Origin: an uncultured Oscillospiraceae bacterium | GTDB taxonomy: Bacteria; Bacillota; Clostridia; Oscillospirales; Oscillospiraceae | Direction: 5' to 3' | Length of the DNA: 64,000 bases | NCBI GenBank assembly: GCA_947630375.1 | Contig: CANRHH010000004.1 | Location: 1-64,000 of the forward strand | Shown here: positions 50,535 to 59,547 of the stretch, piece after piece | Numbering within the stretch: position 1 is the stretch's first letter | How the letters are laid out: every line of letters starts with the position of its first letter | The notes under the pieces: model-generated | What the model saw: only the letters and a program-made list of their open reading frames with translations | What the model was told of the DNA's origin: nothing | The model's database searches: none | Translations under genes and position numbers: made by a program

Positions 50535-52517
50535 TCAGGCGGCGTTGGCTTTTTTGGCGCCGAAGTACTGCCAGGCCAGGAGGACCAGCAGCAGGGCGAT
50601 GCCCACGAAGTCGGTCAGGTTGCCGGGATAGAGCATCATCAACCCGCCCGCGCACAGCAGGGCCCGGACCAGCCAGTTGGCCTTTTTGAACAGGAAGCCG
50701 TTCATGGCCGCGGCCACGCCGAAGATGCCGAACAGGGAGGTAATGACGATCTGTACCACCTCCAGCACCGTGGTATCGATCAGCAGCATGGCCGGGTTCA
50801 GCGCGAAGATATAGGGCACCACAAAGGCGGCGATGGCCAGCTTTGTGGCGTTGAAGGCCGTCTTCATCGGCGGGGACTTGGCAATGGCGGAGCCGGCATA
50901 GGCCGCCAGGGCCACAGGGGGCGTGATATCCGCCACGATGCCGAAGTAGAACACAAAGAAGTGGGCGGCCATCTGGGGGATGCCCATCTGGATCAGGATG
51001 GGGGCGCAGGTAGAGGCCATGATGCAGTAGTTGGCGGTGGTGGGCACGCCCATGCCCAGCACGATGCAACAGAGCATGGTCAGCAGCAGGGCGATGATCA
51101 CCCGGCCGCCGGAGATGGACACGATCCCGGTGATGAGCTTGGAGGCCAGGCCCGTCATGTTGATGCAGCCGGCGATAACGCCAGCCATGCCGCAGGCGGC
51201 GGCCACGGTGATGCAGCTCTTGGCGCCGGCGGCCAGCGCGTCAAAGAAGACGGCGGGGGTCATGCGGGTGTCCTTGTTGAACAGGCTGACCACAATGGCG
51301 ATGACGATGGAGATGGCCGCGGAATAGGCCATGGTCCGTCTGCCGCTGGAGACCAGATACACCAGCGCGACCAGGGGCAGCAGCAGATAGATCTTCCCCA
51401 CCAGATGGCTGAACCGGGGCAGCTCCTCCCGGGGAATGCCCCGCAGGCCCAGCTTTCTCGCCTCCAGGTGGACGCAGATAAAGATGCCTAAGAAGTACAG
51501 CACCGCCGGCAGAATGGCCCGGACGATGATGTCCGAATAGGGCACGCCCACATATTCCGCCATCAGGAAGGCGGCGGCGCCCATAATGGGGGGCATGATC
51601 TGCCCGCCGGTGGAGGCGGCGGCCTCCACGGCCCCGGCAAATTCCCCCTTGTAGCCGGTCTTTTTCATCATGGGGATGGTGACGGAGCCGGTGGTGACGG
51701 TATTGCCCACCGAGGAGCCGGACACCATGCCGCACAGGGCCGAGGAAATGACGGCCACCTTGGCCGGGCCGCCCGAAGAGGAGCCGGCCAGGCAGTTGGC
51801 CAGGTTGATGAAGAAATCGGAGATGCCGGTCCGCTCCAGGAAGGCGCCGAAGATGATGAACACCACAATGAACTTGGCGCAGACCTGCACAGGCGTCGTC
51901 AGCACGCCGGTGGTCTGATAGAACAGGCCGATGGTCACCTGGCGGATGGCCCGGGCCGCGCCCATATTCCGGCTGAAGCAGTAATAATAGAGGGCATAGA
52001 GCAGGAAGGCGCTGGCCACGCACAAAATGGGCAGGCCCACGCTCCGGCGGCAGAGCTCCGCCAGGGCGATGATGCCGATGATGCCGATGACGATCTCATA
52101 GGATTTGATATTCAGCGTGCCCAGCCGGACCGTCAGGCTCTGGGCGTTGACGACCACATAGAAAAAGGCGGCCGCGCCCAGCACCATGAGCAGCCAGTCG
52201 TACCAGGGCATGGAATTGGGCTTGTGAGCGCCCTTTTTCGCGGGGAAATTCAGATAGCCGATCACGATGATGCAGGCCAGGAACGAGGGGTAGCGGATCA
52301 GATCCAGCCAGGTGGCGAACAGGGTCACATAGATGGAAAAACAGGAGAAAGCGGCCAGGACGATGTTCACCGCCCATTTCTGCCAGCCCTCCCACACCCG
52401 GGTGTTGGACTCCCGGTCGTATTTTTTCATCACTTCATCCACCGCGGATTGGTCGAAGAAGTGTTCTTCAGCCCGATGGGCTGCGATTTCCTGCTGTACG
52501 TTCTTGTCTTTAGCCAT
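50535..52517 (-). CDS. TRAP transporter fused 4TM/12TM permease (DctQM fusion)
   Basis: The 660-residue membrane protein has DctQ-like helices at the N-terminus followed by a DctM-like domain containing CGMVSGSSVGNTVTTGSVTIP and AAASTGGQIMPPIMGAAAF. This fusion is typical of TAXI-type TRAP systems. The charged first 45 residues are cytoplasmic. ATG 52517 is nine bases after GGAGG; the ATG at 52523 is only three bases away from it. It is downstream of its TAXI binding protein. Confidence 0.93.
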   Translation of the reverse strand: MAKDKNVQQEIAAHRAEEHFFDQSAVDEVMKKYDRESNTRVWEGWQKWAVNIVLAAFSCFSIYVTLFATWLDLIRYPSFLACIIVIGYLNFPAKKGAHKPNSMPWYDWLLMVLGAAAFFYVVVNAQSLTVRLGTLNIKSYEIVIGIIGIIALAELCRRSVGLPILCVASAFLLYALYYYCFSRNMGAARAIRQVTIGLFYQTTGVLTTPVQVCAKFIVVFIIFGAFLERTGISDFFINLANCLAGSSSGGPAKVAVISSALCGMVSGSSVGNTVTTGSVTIPMMKKTGYKGEFAGAVEAAASTGGQIMPPIMGAAAFLMAEYVGVPYSDIIVRAILPAVLYFLGIFICVHLEARKLGLRGIPREELPRFSHLVGKIYLLLPLVALVYLVSSGRRTMAYSAAISIVIAIVVSLFNKDTRMTPAVFFDALAAGAKSCITVAAACGMAGVIAGCINMTGLASKLITGIVSISGGRVIIALLLTMLCCIVLGMGVPTTANYCIMASTCAPILIQMGIPQMAAHFFVFYFGIVADITPPVALAAYAGSAIAKSPPMKTAFNATKLAIAAFVVPYIFALNPAMLLIDTTVLEVVQIVITSLFGIFGVAAAMNGFLFKKANWLVRALLCAGGLMMLYPGNLTDFVGIALLLVLLAWQYFGAKKANAA

Positions 52518-52569
52518 GGGCATGAACCTCCGTGGTGAGATTTGGCAGGGAAAAGGAAAAAATGCGCAG

Positions 52570-52599
52570 GGAGTGCCGCGGGATGTTCCGCGGCACTCC
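52570..52599. terminator. Intra-operon hairpin between TAXI protein and permease genes
   Basis: A twelve-bp perfect stem (52570-52581 / 52588-52599) lacks a strong U-tract. It occupies the same place as the hairpin in the DctPQM operon and may set a high binding-protein to permease ratio. Confidence 0.65.
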
Positions 52600-52636
52600 G
52601 TTGTGCCTGTTTCAGAATGAGGTTTTTACACCTAAA

Positions 52637-53698
52637 TCATGCGGCGGTTTCCACCGTGATGCCGTTTTCCGCATAGTACTTGGCAGCGCCGGGGGAGAAG
52701 GGGGCCGCAATGCCCTCGGTGGCAAAGGTCAGGTCCAGCTCGGCGCCCTTGGCGTGCAGCTGGGTGATGGCGTCCTTGCCGTTGAAGATGGTGGAGACGA
52801 TGGCATAGGCCACGTCGTCATCGATGTCGGCCTTGGCGATCAGGGTCGCCTTGGTGGTGATGGTGGTGCAGTCCTCGTCAAAGCCGTTGTAGGTGCCGGC
52901 GGGGATGGTGTAAGCGGCGTAGTAGGGGGCGTCGGCCAGCAGCTTATCCATGTGCTCCTGATCGATGGAGATCAGATACACGGTCTTGCTGGAAGCCAGG
53001 TCGGTGATGGCGGGAGTGGGCGCGCCGGCGGTCTGCACGGCCACGTCGATCTTGCCGTCCTTCAGGCTCTCGGCGGAGTCGGCAAAGGACTGGTACACAG
53101 GGTTCACATCGTCCAGGGTCATGTCATAGGCGGCCAGAATGTCCACGGTGTTGTAGTACGTACCGGAGCCCACGTCGCCCACGCAGATGCTCTTGCCGCG
53201 GATGTCTTCCACAGACTTGATGTCCGGGTCGCAGGTGATGAGCTGTACGGTCTCGGCGTACAGAGCGCCCAGGGCCACGAAGCTGGTGACAGCGCCGGTC
53301 TCGGCGAAGGTGTTGGTGCCGCCGTAGGCATAGCCCAGCACGTCGGACTGGACGGTGGCCAGGTCATACAGGCCGGTGTCGATGCCGGTGATGTTGGCGG
53401 CGGAACCGCCGGTCTCGTTCACGGTGATGTCCAGGCCAGTCTCCTGCTTGATGTAGGTGGCCAGCACGCCGCTGAAGGCATAGTAGGTGCCGGCGGAGCC
53501 GCCGGTGCCGATGGACAGGCTGGTCCCGGACAGATCCACAGCGGGGGCTTCTTCAGCGGGGGCCTCGGCGGCAGGGGCTTCTTCAGCCGGAGCCTCAGCG
53601 GCAGGCGCTTCCGTGGCGGCGGGGGCGGTATTTCCGCCGCAGGCGGCCAGAGCAAACAGCATGCACAGGGCAAGCAGCATAGCAGTCAGTTTTTTCAT
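52637..53698 (-). CDS. TAXI-family TRAP transporter solute-binding lipoprotein
   Basis: The 353-residue protein has a signal peptide with a lipobox (LFALAACGG), an Ala/Glu/Pro-rich linker (about 24-50) and the TAXI signature LSIGTGGSAGTYYAFSGVLA (about 56-75). TAXI proteins serve fused TRAP permeases, often for glutamate or other dicarboxylates. AAGGAGG precedes the ATG. Confidence 0.93.
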   Translation of the reverse strand: MKKLTAMLLALCMLFALAACGGNTAPAATEAPAAEAPAEEAPAAEAPAEEAPAVDLSGTSLSIGTGGSAGTYYAFSGVLATYIKQETGLDITVNETGGSAANITGIDTGLYDLATVQSDVLGYAYGGTNTFAETGAVTSFVALGALYAETVQLITCDPDIKSVEDIRGKSICVGDVGSGTYYNTVDILAAYDMTLDDVNPVYQSFADSAESLKDGKIDVAVQTAGAPTPAITDLASSKTVYLISIDQEHMDKLLADAPYYAAYTIPAGTYNGFDEDCTTITTKATLIAKADIDDDVAYAIVSTIFNGKDAITQLHAKGAELDLTFATEGIAAPFSPGAAKYYAENGITVETAA

Positions 53699-53754
53699 TT
53701 TCTTTTCCTCCTTATTCAGAGTAGATCGCTTCCACTTTCTGAAGCTGTGCCCAT

Positions 53755-53783
53755 ATCATACCGCGAAAAACACGACTTTGCAA
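53755..53783 (-). promoter_or_regulatory. Promoter of the TAXI-TRAP operon
   Basis: On the minus strand TTGCAA (53783-53778) and TATGAT (53760-53755) are 17 bases apart. The rest of the gap to 54016 contains the HAD gene promoter and no gene. Confidence 0.65.
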
Positions 53784-53957
53784 GAGTAAATTGCTAAATT
53801 CCCGCTTCGCACAAAATCTGAGGCCCGCCGGGGAGAAGATTTGTATAATAATACAGCGTTCTGCATGAAAAACCGGAGGAAAAATGAAACAAGCCCCGCT
53901 TGACGGGGGCTTTGTCCTTTATAAAAAGCAAATTTTCGGAAAAAAAGGAAAAAAGTC

Positions 53958-53986
53958 TTGTCAAAATTGAAAAGATAAGGCATAAT
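53958..53986 (+). promoter_or_regulatory. Promoter of the HAD phosphatase gene
   Basis: TTGTCA (53958-53963), a 17-base spacer and CATAAT (53981-53986); the start codon follows about 30 bases on. Confidence 0.55.
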
Positions 53987-54016
53987 ATGCAAGACAAAAA
54001 GAAAGAGGTGGAAACG

Positions 54017-54862
54017 GTGTCCTACAAGCTGATCGCTTTTGATCTGGACGGGACCCTGCTCAACGACGACAAGAGCATCTCCCCGGAGAATCTGCGCGCT
54101 TTGGAGGCCGCGGCGGCGCGGGGGGCGGAGCTGGTCCCGGCCACGGGCCGCATCGTCACCGGCGTGCCGGAGCAGATCCGCCGCCTGCCCTTTATCCGCT
54201 ATTATATCGCCATCAACGGGGCCTGCGTGTACGACGCCCGGGAGGACCGGACCCTCTACCGGGGGGAGATCCCGCCGGAGCTGGCCCTGCGCCTGTGCCG
54301 GTATATGGATACGCTGCCCGTTTTGTACGACTGCTATCAGTACGGCACCGGCTGGATCAGCCGGGACATGCTGGAGCGGGCGGCGCCCTATTTCGTCCTG
54401 GAGCCGGGGATCTATGAGCTGGTCAAGTGGACCCGGCACCCGGTGGACGATCTCAAAGAGACCCTCTTGGAGCGGAGGGAGCCGGTGCAGAAATTCCAGA
54501 TGTATTTCAAACCGGAGCAGATGGACCTGCGCCGGCAGCAGATCGAACAGCTGCCCCGGCTGTTCCCGGAGCTGCAGGCGGCCAGTTCCCTGAAAAACAA
54601 CATCGAGATCAACAGCGTCAGCGCCGGGAAGGGCCCGGCCCTGCTGGCCCTGGCGAAGCATCTGGGCCTGGAGCGGGGCGAGACCCTGGCCTTTGGCGAC
54701 GGCAGCAACGATCTGAGCATGGTGCGCGAGGCCGGGCTGGGCGTGGCCATGGCCAACGGCGAGGCCGCCGTCAAGGCGGCGGCGGGGCTGGTGACGGTCA
54801 GCAACCAGGAGGCCGGGGTGGCCCGGGTCCTGTGGGATCTGATAGAGCGCGGTAAAATTTGA
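54017..54862 (+). CDS. Cof-type HAD-family phosphatase
   Basis: The 281-residue protein has HAD motif I as FDLDGTLLNDD, motif II in VPATGR, and motifs III/IV as LAFGDGSNDLSM with a conserved upstream lysine. The cap domain is of the C2B type, typical of sugar-phosphate or flavin-nucleotide phosphatases. GTG 54017 follows AGAGGTGG; an ATG at 53987 lies essentially at the transcription start and is rejected. The substrate is unknown. Confidence 0.87.
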   Translation: MSYKLIAFDLDGTLLNDDKSISPENLRALEAAAARGAELVPATGRIVTGVPEQIRRLPFIRYYIAINGACVYDAREDRTLYRGEIPPELALRLCRYMDTLPVLYDCYQYGTGWISRDMLERAAPYFVLEPGIYELVKWTRHPVDDLKETLLERREPVQKFQMYFKPEQMDLRRQQIEQLPRLFPELQAASSLKNNIEINSVSAGKGPALLALAKHLGLERGETLAFGDGSNDLSMVREAGLGVAMANGEAAVKAAAGLVTVSNQEAGVARVLWDLIERGKI

Positions 54863-54884
54863 ACAAATTATTATATTTTCCGGC

Positions 54885-54928
54885 TATATGCCCGCCCGAT
54901 TGACTTTTGAACCGGGTGGGCATATACT
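54885..54928. promoter_or_regulatory. Promoter of the MATE gene embedded in an inverted repeat
   Basis: TTGACT (54900-54905), a 17-base spacer and TATACT (54923-54928) form the promoter. Inverted arms of 14 bases with one mismatch (54885-54898 / 54913-54926) flank the -35 and reach into the -10 box. This could be a repressor operator or, as RNA, a weak terminator of the HAD gene. Confidence 0.55.
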
Positions 54929-54963
54929 TTGAAGAACGATTTTTCAGGCAGGAGGTCCTTTCA

Positions 54964-56328
54964 TTGGCAGTTACCCTGCGCCATCGGGACACGGACATGA
55001 CCAGCGGCAGCATTCCCCGGCTGCTCATCCAGTTCTCCGTTCCGCTTCTGATCGGCAACGTCTTCCAGCAGCTGTACAACACGGTGGACACCATTGTGGT
55101 GGGCAACTTTGTGGGCCGGCAGGCCCTGGCCGCCGTGGGCTGCACCGGGCCCATCGTCAACGCCCTCATCGGCACCTTTTCCGGCCTCTCCTCCGGCGCC
55201 AGCGTGGTCATTTCCCAGTACTACGGGGCCAAGGAGGGGGAAAAACTGCACCAGTCCGTCCAGACCACCATGGGGCTGACCTTTATCATGTGCGTGGTGC
55301 TGACGGCGGTGGGCGTGCTGTTCACCCCCGCCATGCTCCGGCTCATGGACACGCCGGAGGACGTGTTCAGCCAGGCGGTGGAGTATCTGACCATCTATTT
55401 CTGGGGCCTGTCCGGCCTGCTGCTGTATAACACCGGCGCGGGCATCCTCCGGGCGGTGGGGGACTCGGCCCACCCGCTGTATTTCCTCATTTTCTCCGCC
55501 CTGACCAACACCGTGCTGGATATCCTCTTTGTCCGGTCCTTCCATATGGGCATCGCCGGGGCCGCCGTGGCCACCATCGTATCCCAGATGATGTCGGCCG
55601 TTCTGGTGCTGCGGATGCTCTCCCGGACCACCGCGGACTACCGGGTGGATCTGCGCCATACCCGTATGACCAGCTATATCCTGGGCAAGGTCTGCGCCAT
55701 CGGCATCCCCACGGCGCTGCAGATGTTCGTCACCGCCATCTCCAACATCTTTGTCCAGGCCTACATCAACCGCTTCGAGAGCGCCTGCATGGCCGGCTGG
55801 ACCGCCTATAACCGGATCGACGCCTTTGCCATGATGCCCATGATGTCCCTGTCCATCGCCCTGTCCACCTTTGTGGGGCAGAATTTGGGGGCCGGGGAGC
55901 TGAAGCGGGCCCGGAGCGCCCCCAAATACGGCATGGTCATGGGCCTGGTGATGATGCTGGTGATCCTGACGCCGCTGATGATCTTTGCCCGGCAGCTGAC
56001 CTATCTGTTCAACCAGGAGCCGGAGGTGCTGGATTACGGGGCCTTCTTCATCCGCATCATCTCCCCCTTCTATCTGACCTTCTCCGTCACCCAGGTGTAT
56101 GCCGGGGCCCTGCGGGGAGCGGGGGACACCAAGAGCACCATGATCATCATGCTCTTCTCCTATGTGCTCTTCCGGCAGCTGTATCTGTATGTGTCCTACC
56201 GGGTGTTCGGCGGCATCACCTCCGTGGCCCTGGGCTACCCCATGGGCTGGGCCATGTGCGCCGTGCTGCTGCTGGTGTATTATTACGGCTTCCACCGAGG
56301 CAAACAGGAGCAGCTGCGCATAGCTTGA
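54964..56328 (+). CDS. MATE-family multidrug/sodium antiporter
   Basis: The 454-residue membrane protein has twelve predicted helices. DMTSGSIPRLLIQFSVPLLI, QQLYNTVDTIVVGNFVG and GAGILRAVGDSAHPL are canonical for the MATE/DinF-NorM superfamily. It exports drugs or toxic metabolites in exchange for sodium or protons. TTG 54964 is the start, with AGGAGG eight bases upstream. An inverted repeat at its promoter suggests specific repression. Confidence 0.91.
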   Translation: MAVTLRHRDTDMTSGSIPRLLIQFSVPLLIGNVFQQLYNTVDTIVVGNFVGRQALAAVGCTGPIVNALIGTFSGLSSGASVVISQYYGAKEGEKLHQSVQTTMGLTFIMCVVLTAVGVLFTPAMLRLMDTPEDVFSQAVEYLTIYFWGLSGLLLYNTGAGILRAVGDSAHPLYFLIFSALTNTVLDILFVRSFHMGIAGAAVATIVSQMMSAVLVLRMLSRTTADYRVDLRHTRMTSYILGKVCAIGIPTALQMFVTAISNIFVQAYINRFESACMAGWTAYNRIDAFAMMPMMSLSIALSTFVGQNLGAGELKRARSAPKYGMVMGLVMMLVILTPLMIFARQLTYLFNQEPEVLDYGAFFIRIISPFYLTFSVTQVYAGALRGAGDTKSTMIIMLFSYVLFRQLYLYVSYRVFGGITSVALGYPMGWAMCAVLLLVYYYGFHRGKQEQLRIA

Positions 56329-56332
56329 TAAT

Positions 56333-56366
56333 AAAGATCCTCCGGCTTTCGCCGGAGGATCTTTTT
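56333..56366. terminator. Bidirectional terminator after the MATE gene
   Basis: A 14-bp stem (56333-56346 / 56351-56364) is followed by a T run and lies between convergent genes. Confidence 0.85.
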
Positions 56367-56368
56367 GC

Positions 56369-58528
56369 TCAGCCGTATTTTTCCGCCATGTAGATGGCGG
56401 CGCGGGACTGGGAGGCGGAGGCGGCCTCCTGGGCCGTGACCTGCCCGGCGTAGAAGCGCTGGGCCTCCTCCCGGAGGATGGCCAGCAGCTCCGGGTGTTC
56501 GCCCGCCACGGCGTGGGTGCTCTCCAGCAGGGCGCGGAACTGCTCCGCGTCCGCGGGCGTCACGTCCCCCGCTCTCTCCGCCTTGCCGCTGGCCAAAAGC
56601 TTCAGCTGCTGCTCCAGCGTGGCGTTGAGGGTGGAGATCTGCCTTTGGGAGGCCCCTAAGGGGGAGGACAGGCAATAGTCGATAAAGTCCCAGGCCCCCT
56701 CCTTGTTCTGGCTGCCGGCGGAGACGGCTAAAACCGTGGACAGGCTGAAAAGGCTGCCCATGGCGTTGACATAGCCATAGTTCTCCCCGAAGAAGGTCCG
56801 GCCATAGCCGGCGCTTAATAAAGAATCGGTATTCAGATAATGGTACACCAGGGCGGCGCTGTCCGGGGCGTAGCTCTTCTGGAAGGCGGCGCAGTTTTCC
56901 AAGAGCGCCGCATAGTCCGGGCTGTCAAAATCGCAGGTGCCGTTTGCCTCGTCCAGGTGGGTGCCCATGTAGACGGTGGCCAGCCAGTCAAAGAGACCGT
57001 CCCGGGTAAAGCCCTCCGGGAACAGATCCAGCCAGCCGGTGTAGCTGCTCGCGGCGAAGACCCGGGCCTCCTCGGCCCGGACCTGGGGCAGGGCATAGGA
57101 GGCGGAGAAGGGGGCGTTGGGGTCCGGCTGGAGGGCGGTGTTCTGGATGAACAGGGCCAGGATGAAGCCTAAGGGCACGGAGTACATCTCTTCCCCCGGG
57201 TTCACCGCCTCCATCAGGGAGGGGAGGAAGTCCGCCTTGCTCCGGCCGGAGGCGGCCAGATAGGGCGTCAGCTCCTCAAAGACCGTGCTGTCCGTCCAGC
57301 CCATAAAGCCGTCCCCGTCGAAGGCGTACAGATCCGGCCCCCGGCCGGCGGCCAGCTCCGTGGAGGCCTCCTGCTGGTCGATATTCTTGTAGCGGACCAG
57401 ATAGGGCGCGTCGCTGATGTTGTAGCGCTCCAGATAGGGGAGCATAAGATTATAATCCGCGCCGTCGATCCACATGTCCAGGGCCGTTTTCTCCGGCAGA
57501 GGGCCGTACTGGAGGCAGGCCAGCTCGTCCTCGTAGCTGGGGATCAGGTAGCCCCCGGACCAGGGGAGGACCACGGAGCCCAGAATGTCGCTGCTCAGCC
57601 CCGCCTCATAGTAACTGAACAGAGTCTCGCCGGTGCCGCTGGGGGGCGCGGCCTTGCAGATGCGGTCGTTGCGAATCTCCAGGAGCAGCTCTCCCTCCGC
57701 CGTATAGCCGATGGAGAACAGATCCAGACCGTCCTCATAGCTCTCCGTGTGGCAGCGAAAGAGCAGTTCCGGCTCCGCGTTGGCGGAGGCCAGGCGCCGG
57801 ACCTGCATCCAGTCCTCCTGACCGTCGTAAAAATAGCTCAGGGTCAGCAGGCCCTGGGGCCCGGTGATCATGCAGCTGCCGATACCGAAGTCGGAGAAGG
57901 TCCGCCGGATCTGCAGGCTGCTGTCCAGCTGGAAGATCAGTCTGTCTCCGGCCAGGAACAGGCAGCCGTCATACCAGGCGACGCTGCGGAGGATGAAATT
58001 GGCGATGCCGCCGTCCACCTCGCTCTTGCCCACGCGGCCGATCTCCTCTAAGGCGGGGGTCAGGTCCTGCCGGGAGAGGAGCTGGCCCTCCCCGTCATAG
58101 AGCAGCAGCTCCCGGGGGCAGGGTTCGTCAGCGTTGTGCTCCGTGATCCAGTTGTAGTTGTCCGGCCCGCCCAGGACCCCCATGCCCCCGCCGGAGGTGG
58201 GGAAAATGTCGCTCAGTGTCTCCAGGTCCTCCGGGACCGGATAGGGGGTGAAGCGCTCCCCGTCGTACCGGCCCACGGTGTTCTTCCCGTCCGGGCCGAT
58301 GCCGGCCAGGTAGATAAAGTTTCCGTCGGCGCACTGGCCCACGGAGTCCACGATGCCCTCCGGCAGGGGGAGATAGTGCATGGACCAGCCCTGTTTTCCC
58401 TCCGCCGCCAGAGGGGCCTCTTCTGTTGATCCGACGTCCTTCTTTTTGCCGCCGGCTTTTTTGGAGGCGCAGCCGAAAAGGGAAAAGGACAGGGCCAAAA
58501 TCAGCAGGATGCTCACGATCTTTTTCAT
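56369..58528 (-). CDS. Lipoprotein: beta-propeller-like N-terminus fused to a solute-binding domain
   Basis: This 719-residue exported protein has a signal peptide with lipobox (LFGCAS). About 300 residues of short repeating beta units follow (FIYLAGIGPDGKNTVGRYDG, ELLLYDGEGQLLSRQDL, CLFLAGDRLIFQLDSS), which read like a propeller. From about residue 350 the sequence is an extracellular solute-binding fold: YLERYNISDAPYLVRYKNID, GRGPDLYAFDG and a C-terminal NKEGAWDFIDYCLSSPLG. Normal sugar-binding proteins are near 420-550 residues and lack the propeller. No permease genes adjoin it, so it may be a sensor or an orphan receptor. Confidence 0.75.
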   Translation of the reverse strand: MKKIVSILLILALSFSLFGCASKKAGGKKKDVGSTEEAPLAAEGKQGWSMHYLPLPEGIVDSVGQCADGNFIYLAGIGPDGKNTVGRYDGERFTPYPVPEDLETLSDIFPTSGGGMGVLGGPDNYNWITEHNADEPCPRELLLYDGEGQLLSRQDLTPALEEIGRVGKSEVDGGIANFILRSVAWYDGCLFLAGDRLIFQLDSSLQIRRTFSDFGIGSCMITGPQGLLTLSYFYDGQEDWMQVRRLASANAEPELLFRCHTESYEDGLDLFSIGYTAEGELLLEIRNDRICKAAPPSGTGETLFSYYEAGLSSDILGSVVLPWSGGYLIPSYEDELACLQYGPLPEKTALDMWIDGADYNLMLPYLERYNISDAPYLVRYKNIDQQEASTELAAGRGPDLYAFDGDGFMGWTDSTVFEELTPYLAASGRSKADFLPSLMEAVNPGEEMYSVPLGFILALFIQNTALQPDPNAPFSASYALPQVRAEEARVFAASSYTGWLDLFPEGFTRDGLFDWLATVYMGTHLDEANGTCDFDSPDYAALLENCAAFQKSYAPDSAALVYHYLNTDSLLSAGYGRTFFGENYGYVNAMGSLFSLSTVLAVSAGSQNKEGAWDFIDYCLSSPLGASQRQISTLNATLEQQLKLLASGKAERAGDVTPADAEQFRALLESTHAVAGEHPELLAILREEAQRFYAGQVTAQEAASASQSRAAIYMAEKYG

Positions 58529-58624
58529 AGCTTCTTTCCGCTCCTTGTTTTATTGAGGCGCCGGGAACGCCTCTCACCCTTTAATAACCCCCAAAGGCCC
58601 TGTTTTGTTTCAGATTTGGATAAA

Positions 58625-58654
58625 AAAACCTCCGGCTTTCGCCGGAGGGGTTTT
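58625..58654. terminator. Hairpin upstream of the propeller-SBP gene
   Basis: A stem CCTCCGGC/GCCGGAGG with AAAA/TTTT ends and a two-base bulge (58625-58636 / 58641-58654) lies 97 bases upstream of the lipoprotein start. It shares its core with the MATE terminator. Its partner gene is unclear; it may end transcripts arriving from the PepSY gene. Confidence 0.6.
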
Positions 58655-58671
58655 GAAGACACCTCGTCAAA

Positions 58672-58850
58672 TATGCCGCCATGCGGCAAAAGAGAATTAA
58701 ATCTGTTTTTGAGGCAGCTTTGCCGTCTCAAAAACACCCTGAGGCGAGCCAAGCGAGCCCTCGCGCCGACCAAGCGAAGCGCGATAAGCGCGAGCCCCTC
58801 AAATGCGAGCCCAGCGAAGTACCCGAAGGGCACAAGCGGGTCGCATTTGA
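58672..58850. repeat. Modular intergenic repeat, copy B (compact)
   Basis: In order on the plus strand: a GCCGC/GCGGC mini-hairpin, module 3 (58705-58735, a hairpin), module 2 (58762-58794) and module 1 (58799-58850). All are in the opposite orientation to copy A at 46953-47300; modules 1 and 2 are identical to it. It ends four bases from the PepSY gene stop codon and together with the preceding hairpin fills the 58529-58854 gap. Confidence 0.8.
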
Positions 58851-58854
58851 CGCG

Positions 58855-59547
58855 TTAGCGGTTTGGCTCTGTGTGGTTGCGGAGGATCTCGCCGGTGAAG
58901 GCGTCCACGTCGTACTCATACTCGGTGGAGGCGGTCTCAAAATCCACCTCGTAGTAGGCGGAGCTGATCCGCCGCTCCAGCTCTATGCCGATGTCGTACA
59001 CGTCCGTCTCCGCCAGGCCCGCGTCCGCCAGGGCGGCGGCCAGGGCCTCCTCCCGGGTGATCATATCGGCCGTGGCCGTCTCCGGAGCGGGGGCCTCGGA
59101 GGGCGGCTGGGGCGCGTCCCCGCCGGGGGCCTGGACCGGCTGTTCCGCCGCGGGGGCCTCTGCCGGCGCTTCGGCCGGGGCGCCGGCAGGCACCGGGGCG
59201 TTCTGGCCGGGGGCAAAAGCCTGGAAACCGCCGCCCAGGGCCCGGCCCTCGCCGGAGAAAGCCAGCACCTGGCCGGTGACCGCGTCGATAAAGCAGTCGT
59301 AATCCGCGCCCAGATACTCAAAATCCACCTCGTACCGGGGACTGCCGTTCTTGCGGCGCTCCAGCTCGATGTCGATATCGTTCACGTCGCTCTTGGACAG
59401 GCCCGCCTGCTCCAGAGCGATGGCCAGGGCCTCTTCCCGGCCGATGGTGCTGCCGCTGCCGCGGCCCAGCAGGAAGCCCAGCAGCACCCCGCCGGCCACC
59501 ACGACCACCGCCAGCACGGCCAACAGGATCTTGACAGATTTTTTCAT
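58855..59547 (-). CDS. Membrane-anchored protein with two PepSY domains
   Basis: The 230-residue protein has an N-terminal membrane anchor (about 4-29) and PepSY domain 1 (REEALAIALEQAGLSKSDVN to VDFEYLGADYDCFIDAVTGQ, about 37-95). A Pro/Ala/Glu linker (about 110-160) leads to PepSY domain 2 (REEALAAALADAGLAETDVY to VDAFTGEIL). Such proteins sit on the outer face of the membrane and are thought to restrain peptidases or sensors. It is divergent from a response regulator/kinase pair, whose signal it might modulate. Confidence 0.85.
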   Translation of the reverse strand: MKKSVKILLAVLAVVVVAGGVLLGFLLGRGSGSTIGREEALAIALEQAGLSKSDVNDIDIELERRKNGSPRYEVDFEYLGADYDCFIDAVTGQVLAFSGEGRALGGGFQAFAPGQNAPVPAGAPAEAPAEAPAAEQPVQAPGGDAPQPPSEAPAPETATADMITREEALAAALADAGLAETDVYDIGIELERRISSAYYEVDFETASTEYEYDVDAFTGEILRNHTEPNR

